Below, in pieces: positions 5,992 through 9,751 of a DNA stretch of 9,751 bases. The notes below the pieces were generated by a model. The model was given only the letters and a program-made list of their open reading frames with translations, was not told the DNA's origin and did no database searches. How positions within the stretch are numbered: position 1 is the stretch's first letter; every line of letters begins with the position of its first letter. The position numbers and the translations under genes were made by a program. The DNA comes from CAXSEF01 sp050920955 (GTDB lineage: Bacteria; Pseudomonadota; Alphaproteobacteria; Acetobacterales; Acetobacteraceae): positions 1 to 9,751 of the forward strand of contig JBPBQS010000143.1 of NCBI GenBank assembly GCA_050920955.1. The letters run 5' to 3'.

Positions 5992-6094
5992 GCGGTGGGG
6001 GTGTTCGTGCCGCGTCCGTCCGGCGTCTGCCCGTGCCCAGGGTTCGCGCCGCCTTTCCCATGCCCGGCCGGCGGCCGCGCGCGCGGGCCTCGCC

Positions 6095-7732
6095 ATGTCT
6101 GAGCGCGGGCGGCAGGCACTGGCGCCGGAACGCGTGCCGGCAGCACCCGGGGACACGCGCGGCGCGCTCGGCACCGGGCCGCTCGGCAGGCTGCGGCGCG
6201 GCCTGTGGCTGCTCGCGGGGTGGCGCGCGGACCTCGTGGCGCTGGGGCTGGGCGCGCTGTCGGCGCTGGCGCTGCCGCCGCTGGGCGTGCTGCCGGTGCT
6301 GCTGGTCAGCTTCCCGGCGCTGCTGACGCTGATCGACGCGGCGCCGCGCGCCAGGACGGCGTTCCGGCGCGGCTACGTCTTCGGCTTCGGCCACCATCTC
6401 GTCGGTCTGTACTGGATCACCGAGGCGATCCTGGTGAAGGCGGACCAGTTCTGGTGGCTGGTGCCGTTCGCGGTCCCGGTCACGGCGGCCGGGCTCGCGC
6501 CGTTCATCGCCCTGCCCTGCGCGGCGTCGCGCCTGGCGCCGGCGGGCTGGCGTCGCGCGCTGCTGCTCGCCGGGCTGTGGACGCTGGCCGACATCGCGCG
6601 CCAGTTCGTGCTCACCGGCTTCCCGTGGAACCCGCTGGGCAGCGTATGGGCGCTGTCCGGGCCGCTCGGCGACATCATGATCCAGCCGGCCTCCGCGGTC
6701 GGCGTGCACGGGCTGACGCTGGCGACCCTGCTGGTGGCGATGACGCCGGTGCTGGGGCGGCGCGCGGTGCTGGGCGGGGTGGCGGTGCTGCTGTCCTGGG
6801 CGGGCTTCGGCATCGTGCGCCTCGCCAAGCCGGAGCCGCCGGCGCCCGGCGTCGTCATGGTGCTGGCGCAGGGCAACGTGTCGGAGGCGGAGAAGCACGA
6901 CCGGGCCTGGGCGGTCGCGACCTTCCGCCACTACCTCGACCTCACCCGGCAGGGCATGGCGCAGGCGGTGCCCGGCGTGCCCGCGGACGCCGGCCGCGTG
7001 GTGATCTGGCCGGAGACGGCGAGCCCGTTCCTGCTGACCCAGGACGACAACGCCCGCGTGGCGATCGCGGACGCGGCGCGCGGAGGCGGCGTGCCGGCGC
7101 TGGCGTCGCTGGTGGGCACGGTGCGCTTCGACGCCGCCGAGCGCCCGCGCAACAGCCTGGTGACGATCCTGCCCGGCGGCGCGATCGCTGCGGCCTACGA
7201 CAAGTCGCACCTGGTGCCGTTCGGGGAGTACGTGCCGTCCTGGCTGCCGCTGCTGCAGCTCGTGCCAGGCGGCGGCTTCGCGCCGGGGCCGGGGATCGTC
7301 ACCCAGCACGTCGCCGGGCTGCCGCCGTTCGGCGTGCTGATCTGCTACGAGACCATCTTCCCGAGCCAGGTGGTGGACGAGGCGGACCGCCCGGACTGGC
7401 TGGTCGAGGTGACCAACGACGCCTGGTTCGGCCTCGGCACCGGCCCGCGCCAGCACCTCGCCGCGGGCAGGATGCGCGCGGTCGAGGAGGGCCTGCCGCT
7501 GGTGCGCGCGGCCAACACGGGCATCTCCGCGGCGTTCGACAGCCTCGGGCGCGAGCAGGGGCGACTCGGGCTGCAGGTCGCGGGCACGCTGGTGCTGCCG
7601 CTGCCGGGGCACCTGCGCACCACGGCCTATGCGCGGCTCGGGCTGCTCACGCCGATCCTGCTTTCGCTCGCCATGGCCGGGCTGGGGCTGGGCATGGGGC
7701 GTCGCAAGGCCGCGGCTGCGTTCAGGATTTAA
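6095..7732 (+). CDS. lnt: Apolipoprotein N-acyltransferase
   Basis: A 545-residue inner-membrane enzyme that adds the third acyl chain, from phospholipid, to the N-terminal Cys of lipoproteins. About seven to eight hydrophobic segments occur between residues 36 and 245 plus one at 514-534; the periplasmic nitrilase-like domain is about 253-500. The catalytic triad is present: Glu307 (IWPETASPF), Lys370 (YDKSHLVPFGEY) and Cys417 (LICYETIFP). FVLTGFPWNPLG (171-182), WLVEVTNDAWFG (435-446) and VRAANTGIS (470-478) are further family blocks. Length is normal. The start is uncertain: ATG 6095 has no clear SD, and residues 1-33 before the first membrane segment may be partly untranslated. It lies 103 nt after olsB, probably in the same transcript or with its own promoter, which I cannot see. 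Confidence 0.95.
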   Translation: MSERGRQALAPERVPAAPGDTRGALGTGPLGRLRRGLWLLAGWRADLVALGLGALSALALPPLGVLPVLLVSFPALLTLIDAAPRARTAFRRGYVFGFGHHLVGLYWITEAILVKADQFWWLVPFAVPVTAAGLAPFIALPCAASRLAPAGWRRALLLAGLWTLADIARQFVLTGFPWNPLGSVWALSGPLGDIMIQPASAVGVHGLTLATLLVAMTPVLGRRAVLGGVAVLLSWAGFGIVRLAKPEPPAPGVVMVLAQGNVSEAEKHDRAWAVATFRHYLDLTRQGMAQAVPGVPADAGRVVIWPETASPFLLTQDDNARVAIADAARGGGVPALASLVGTVRFDAAERPRNSLVTILPGGAIAAAYDKSHLVPFGEYVPSWLPLLQLVPGGGFAPGPGIVTQHVAGLPPFGVLICYETIFPSQVVDEADRPDWLVEVTNDAWFGLGTGPRQHLAAGRMRAVEEGLPLVRAANTGISAAFDSLGREQGRLGLQVAGTLVLPLPGHLRTTAYARLGLLTPILLSLAMAGLGLGMGRRKAAAAFRI

Positions 7733-7777
7733 GGAAAAGTTACTTTTTTGGACTTCGCCTGCCAATGCGTGAGATCG

Positions 7778-7806
7778 TTGACAATTCAGGGTTGTGGCGT
7801 TAACCT
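7778..7806 (+). promoter_or_regulatory. Sigma70-type promoter of the PraR-like gene
   Basis: TTGACA (7778-7783, perfect -35), 17-nt spacer, TAACCT (7801-7806, weak -10). The predicted transcript would start near 7813 and leave a leader of about 75 nt. This is the best promoter-like sequence in the window. In alphaproteobacteria a strong -35 with a degenerate -10 is common. Confidence 0.6.
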
Positions 7807-7840
7807 TCTTGCACTCATCAAAATGACAGAGTCACAACCC
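7789..7840. promoter_or_regulatory. Wide 8-bp dyad spanning the promoter, possible operator
   Basis: GGGTTGTG (7789-7796) lies between the -35 and -10 boxes, and its exact reverse complement CACAACCC (7833-7840) lies downstream of the expected start site; the centres are 44 bp apart, about four helical turns. A second, shorter dyad, CAAT-N5-GTTG (7782-7794), overlaps the -35 end. Placement suits autorepression by the HTH protein encoded next, but this is an inference. Confidence 0.4.
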
Positions 7841-7871
7841 GATACCGCGCACGCTTCCGGCGTGTCTCCCC

Positions 7872-7877
7872 GAAGGA
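7872..7877 (+). promoter_or_regulatory. Ribosome binding site of the PraR-like gene
   Basis: GAAGGA ends 10 nt before ATG 7888 and only 4 nt before the in-frame TTG at 7882, so it favours the ATG. Confidence 0.65.
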
Positions 7878-7887
7878 TTGTTTGCTC

Positions 7888-8373
7888 ATGGCGCGACCCT
7901 CAGACCTCGGCAAGGACACGCTCCCGGGCGAGACCGGCGAGCGTGAAAGCCGGCCCAGCCCCATCGACGTGCATGTCGGCAGCCGCATCCGTCTGCGACG
8001 CACCCTGATGGGGATGTCGCAGGAGCGGCTCGGCGAGGCGCTCGGCCTCACCTTCCAGCAGGTGCAGAAATATGAGCGCGGCGTGAACCGCGTCGGCGCC
8101 TCGCGGCTGTTCGACCTGTCGCGCGTGCTCGACGTGCCGATCAGCTTCTTCTTCGACGACATGCCGGAGCAGCTCACCGCCTCGCACGGCGCCTCGCCGC
8201 GCTCGGCCTACACGGGCTTCGCCGAGCAGCAGCAGGGCTTCGGCGGCGGCGACGACACGCTGAACCGCCGCGAGACCCTGGAGCTGGTGCGCGCCTATTA
8301 CCGCATCACCGACACCACGGTGCGCAAGCGCGTCTTCGAGCTGATCAAGTCGATGACGCCGCAGGAGGTCTGA
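7888..8373 (+). CDS. XRE-family HTH regulator, PraR/PhrR-like
   Basis: A 161-residue transcription factor with a Cro/CI-type helix-turn-helix at about 28-90: IDVHVGSRIRLRR (26-38), then MSQERLGEALGLTFQQVQKY (43-62) containing both helices, then RVGASRLFDLSRVLDVPISFFF. The C-terminal part (125-158) is a charged helical region, LELVRAYYRITDTTVRKRVF, also typical of alphaproteobacterial PraR/PhrR, which control quorum sensing, biofilm and symbiosis genes in rhizobia. The middle (about 95-123) is Gln/Gly-rich and probably flexible. Position after lnt matches phrR in rhizobia, where metK follows; here metK is absent. It appears monocistronic with its own promoter and may repress itself. The exact function in this organism is unknown. 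Confidence 0.88.
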   Translation: MARPSDLGKDTLPGETGERESRPSPIDVHVGSRIRLRRTLMGMSQERLGEALGLTFQQVQKYERGVNRVGASRLFDLSRVLDVPISFFFDDMPEQLTASHGASPRSAYTGFAEQQQGFGGGDDTLNRRETLELVRAYYRITDTTVRKRVFELIKSMTPQEV

Positions 8374-8379
8374 GCCCGG

Positions 8380-8406
8380 GCGCCCGCTCCGGCGACGGGC
8401 GGGCGC
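8380..8406. terminator. GC-rich hairpin between convergent genes
   Basis: GCGCCCG (8380-8386) pairs with CGGGCGC (8400-8406); a shifted pairing using 8396-8401 shortens the loop. It fills the 40-nt gap between the PraR-like gene and the DUF2244 gene. No T-tract follows on either strand, so termination is only suggested by position. Confidence 0.35.
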
Positions 8407-8413
8407 AGCAGGG

Positions 8414-9031
8414 CTAGGGCGACGCGCCGTCCGGCTCGGCCGGGTGGTGCGTCCCGCCCTGCCCGTCCCGCGGGCGCAGGGGCCGCGGATCGTCGGGCGG
8501 CAGGCCGGCGGCGGGCGGGTCGTCGCGGAGCTGGACGTTGTCGAACACCGGGTTGCGGTTGCGGTGCAGCGCGCCCCGCAGTGCCGCCGCCAGGTCGCGC
8601 TTCTCGGCCTCGCCCAGTGCCGCGGCCACCTCCTCGCGGGCGCCGCGCGCCACCAGCCACAGCGCCGGCACGCGGCCCGGCCGCTCCTCCAGCACGGCGT
8701 TCAGCCAGGCCGGCGGCAGGCTGAGGCGGCGCTCGCGCCCCTCGTGGTCGCGGCGCACGACGTGCAGCGCCCGGTCGGTCAGCGTCAGGGTCTCGCTCGA
8801 CCGCCGCGCCCGCCCGTTCATCCGCAGCAGCAGCACCGCGAGCGCGATGTCCACCACGTCGAATCCCGCCACCGGCCAGGCGCCGAGCAGCAGGAACACC
8901 ACGGTCACCGCGAGGCCGAGCGTGCACATCGCGCCCACCAGGATCAGCGTGCCGCGTCGCGACAGGCTGCGGTGCGGCACCACCACGGCCTCGAAGAGGG
9001 GCGTCTCGGGAAGGGTCATCGTGGCGATCAT
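8414..9031 (-). CDS. DUF2244 family integral membrane protein
   Basis: A 205-residue membrane protein of unknown function. Family landmarks are the VVPHRSLSRRG segment (18-27), two hydrophobic segments at about 28-50 and 55-70 separated by the conserved GAWPVAGFD turn (50-58), LPPAWLNAVLEE (105-116), and AALGEAEKRDLAAALRGAL (137-155). Cytoplasmic or periplasmic placement of the C-terminal domain is not evident. The last 45 residues are rich in Pro, Asp and Arg and look disordered. ATG at 9031 or ATG at 9019 could be the start; neither has an SD. Family members often have no fixed partner that would reveal the role. It is convergent with the PraR-like gene and divergent from the aminotransferase. 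Confidence 0.85.
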   Translation of the reverse strand: MIATMTLPETPLFEAVVVPHRSLSRRGTLILVGAMCTLGLAVTVVFLLLGAWPVAGFDVVDIALAVLLLRMNGRARRSSETLTLTDRALHVVRRDHEGRERRLSLPPAWLNAVLEERPGRVPALWLVARGAREEVAAALGEAEKRDLAAALRGALHRNRNPVFDNVQLRDDPPAAGLPPDDPRPLRPRDGQGGTHHPAEPDGASP

Positions 9032-9079
9032 AGCCACGTGGTCTGGGAACGGGTGGTCAAAAGTCAACGAGGGGCGCAA

Positions 9080-9129
9080 GGGAGGCCGGGGCTCCGCCCG
9101 GGGTTGGCCACACCCGGGCCGGCCTTCCC
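9080..9129 (+). repeat. Imperfect 50-nt inverted repeat with inner hairpins
   Basis: GGGAGGCCGG (9080-9089) pairs with CCGGCCTTCCC (9119-9129) with one bulged base. Inside are GGGC-TCC-GCCC (9089-9099, which shares its first bases with the outer arm) and a GGGT/ACCC pairing (9102-9115). The GGGCTCCGCCC core differs by one base from GGGCTCTGCCC of the repeats near 69 and 4001. It sits in the divergent spacer 9032-9160, 32 nt before the aminotransferase start, so it may be a third repeat copy or a leader RNA structure. Confidence 0.4.
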
Positions 9130-9148
9130 GCGCCTCGCTTCCTTCCCC

Positions 9149-9153
9149 GGAGA
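9149..9153 (+). promoter_or_regulatory. Ribosome binding site deciding a TTG start
   Basis: GGAGA ends 7 nt before TTG 9161, the only plausible initiation codon near the beginning of the aminotransferase homology; no in-frame ATG occurs until deep in the domain. Confidence 0.65.
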
Positions 9154-9160
9154 CACCGAC

Positions 9161-9751
9161 TTGCGCGCCATCCGCCCGGCCATAGACGCCCTCCAGGACT
9201 CCCTGATCTCGGAGGTCTGGGCCCTCGGGCGCCACGACCCCGAAGTGATCGGCCTCTGGGCCGGCGAGGTCGACCTGCCGACGCCCGCCTTCATCAGCGA
9301 CGCCGCCGTGGCCTCGCTGCGCGCCGGCGACACCTTCTACGCCCACGGCCGCGGCGTCCCCGCGCTGCGCGACGCGCTCTCGGCCTACCTCGAGCGTCTG
9401 TACGGCCGCCCGGTGGCCGAGGACCGCGTGGCGCTCACCAGCTCGGGCATGAACGGCGTGGTGCTGCTTGCCCAGGCGCTGGTCGGGCCGGGCGACAGCG
9501 TGGTCTCCGTCTCGCCCTCCTGGCCGAACCTGCTCAAGGCGCTCTCGATCGCGGGCGCCGAGGTGCGCACGGTCACGCTCACGCCGGGCGAGTCGGGCTG
9601 GGCGCTGGATCTCGACGCGCTGTTCGCCGCCTGCGACGCCACCACGCGCGCGATCTGCTTCGCCTCGCCCGGCAACCCGACCGGCTGGGTCATGGAGCGC
9701 GCCGAGCAGGAGGCGGTGCTCGCCTTCGCCCGCGCGCGCGGCATGGCCGTG
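9161..9751 (+). CDS. Class I/II PLP-dependent aminotransferase, 5' part
   Basis: The first 197 codons of a fold-type I aminotransferase, open to the right edge; family members have about 380-400 residues, so half is missing. Visible blocks are IGLWAGEVDLPTP (30-42), FYAHGRGVPALRDAL (59-73, with the Tyr60/Gly-rich substrate loop), TSSGMNGVVLLAQAL (93-107, cofactor phosphate region), PGDSVVSVSPSWPN (110-123) and SPGNPTG (169-175), with Asn172 expected to touch the pyridine ring. The Schiff-base lysine would lie beyond the window. Start is TTG at 9161, supported by GGAGA. Substrate is not readable; alanine, aspartate or aromatic amino acids are possible. It diverges from the DUF2244 gene. Confidence 0.88.
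   Translation, partial: MRAIRPAIDALQDSLISEVWALGRHDPEVIGLWAGEVDLPTPAFISDAAVASLRAGDTFYAHGRGVPALRDALSAYLERLYGRPVAEDRVALTSSGMNGVVLLAQALVGPGDSVVSVSPSWPNLLKALSIAGAEVRTVTLTPGESGWALDLDALFAACDATTRAICFASPGNPTGWVMERAEQEAVLAFARARGMAV

Larger units (their letters stand above)
7733..7887 (+). other. AT-richer regulatory spacer upstream of the PraR-like gene
   Basis: This 155-nt spacer is clearly richer in A+T than its surroundings. It begins with a weak AAAAG-TTA-CTTTT foldback and T-run (7735-7749) just after the lnt stop, then holds the promoter, two dyads and the SD of the next gene, listed separately. No open frame here resembles a protein. Confidence 0.6.

Noticed and set aside
5002..6174. Long minus-strand open frame opposite olsB
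   Set aside because: Same low-complexity character; olsB has family motifs throughout its length.
7735..7749. Intrinsic terminator after lnt
   Set aside because: The AAAAG/CTTTT stem has only 5 mostly A-T pairs with a 3-nt loop; too weak to call despite the following T-run.
5927..7765. Long open frame on the minus strand opposite lnt
   Set aside because: Its translation is Arg/His/Gln-rich with no family resemblance; it is opposite a clear lnt with intact catalytic triad. Such antisense frames are expected at this GC content.
9033..9040. CCACGTGG palindrome as an operator
   Set aside because: A single 8-bp palindrome in GC-rich DNA is likely by chance; no second copy or family link was seen.
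1..9751. CRISPR array, tRNA, rRNA, prophage or transposase
   Set aside because: No regularly spaced direct repeats, cloverleaf sequences or mobile-element protein motifs were seen on either strand; the only repeats are short palindromes.

Overview
The window is very GC-rich (third codon positions almost all G or C) and carries single-copy chromosomal housekeeping genes of alphaproteobacterial type: a Magnetospirillum-like Fur with no CxxC zinc motifs, an OlsB-type ornithine acyltransferase, a PraR/PhrR-like regulator next to lnt, and an nfuA-tsaB-rimI block. Together with dispersed short palindromic repeats this suggests a Rhodospirillales or Acetobacteraceae member such as Roseomonas or a relative. 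This placement is an inference from gene content and composition, not a database result. I see no phage, transposase, CRISPR array, tRNA or rRNA.

Layout. 1-80 is a palindromic repeat. 141-1487 is an amidase-signature hydrolase (+). 1488-1734 is a gene-free spacer with two AT-rich perfect hairpins. 1735-4042 is a tight + strand operon: nfuA (Fe-S carrier), a RutE-type flavin reductase, tsaB (tRNA t6A synthesis) and rimI (ribosomal protein acetyltransferase). A repeat cluster at about 4000-4108 lies under the ends of rimI and of a convergent minus-strand TusA-like gene (4052-4360), and appears to encode the tail of both proteins. From a divergent spacer, fur (4616) and olsB (5158, 4-nt overlap) run on the + strand, followed after 103 nt by lnt (6095-7732). 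A 155-nt AT-richer spacer with a good promoter precedes a PraR/PhrR-like regulator (7888-8373). It converges on a minus-strand DUF2244 membrane protein (8414-9031). A class I/II aminotransferase starts at a TTG (9161) and runs off the right edge.

How the genes relate. nfuA, tsaB and rimI serve Fe-S delivery, tRNA modification and ribosomal protein modification; fur follows with metal regulation; olsB and lnt both acylate amino groups for the envelope. From memory, many alphaproteobacteria carry tsaB, rimI, fur, olsA or plsC, miaB, phoH, ybeY, corC, lnt, praR/phrR and metK in about this order. Here the middle (olsA to corC) and the following metK are absent, so the window looks like a condensed form of that cluster. 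The three GTGA stop/start overlaps (tsaB, rimI, olsB) indicate translational coupling.

I did not find a clear undescribed system. The observations most worth a second look are the repeat-encoded tails of RimI and the TusA-like protein, a Fur with two substituted metal ligands and a long C-terminal tail, the condensed gene order, and the promoter and dyads in front of the PraR-like gene.
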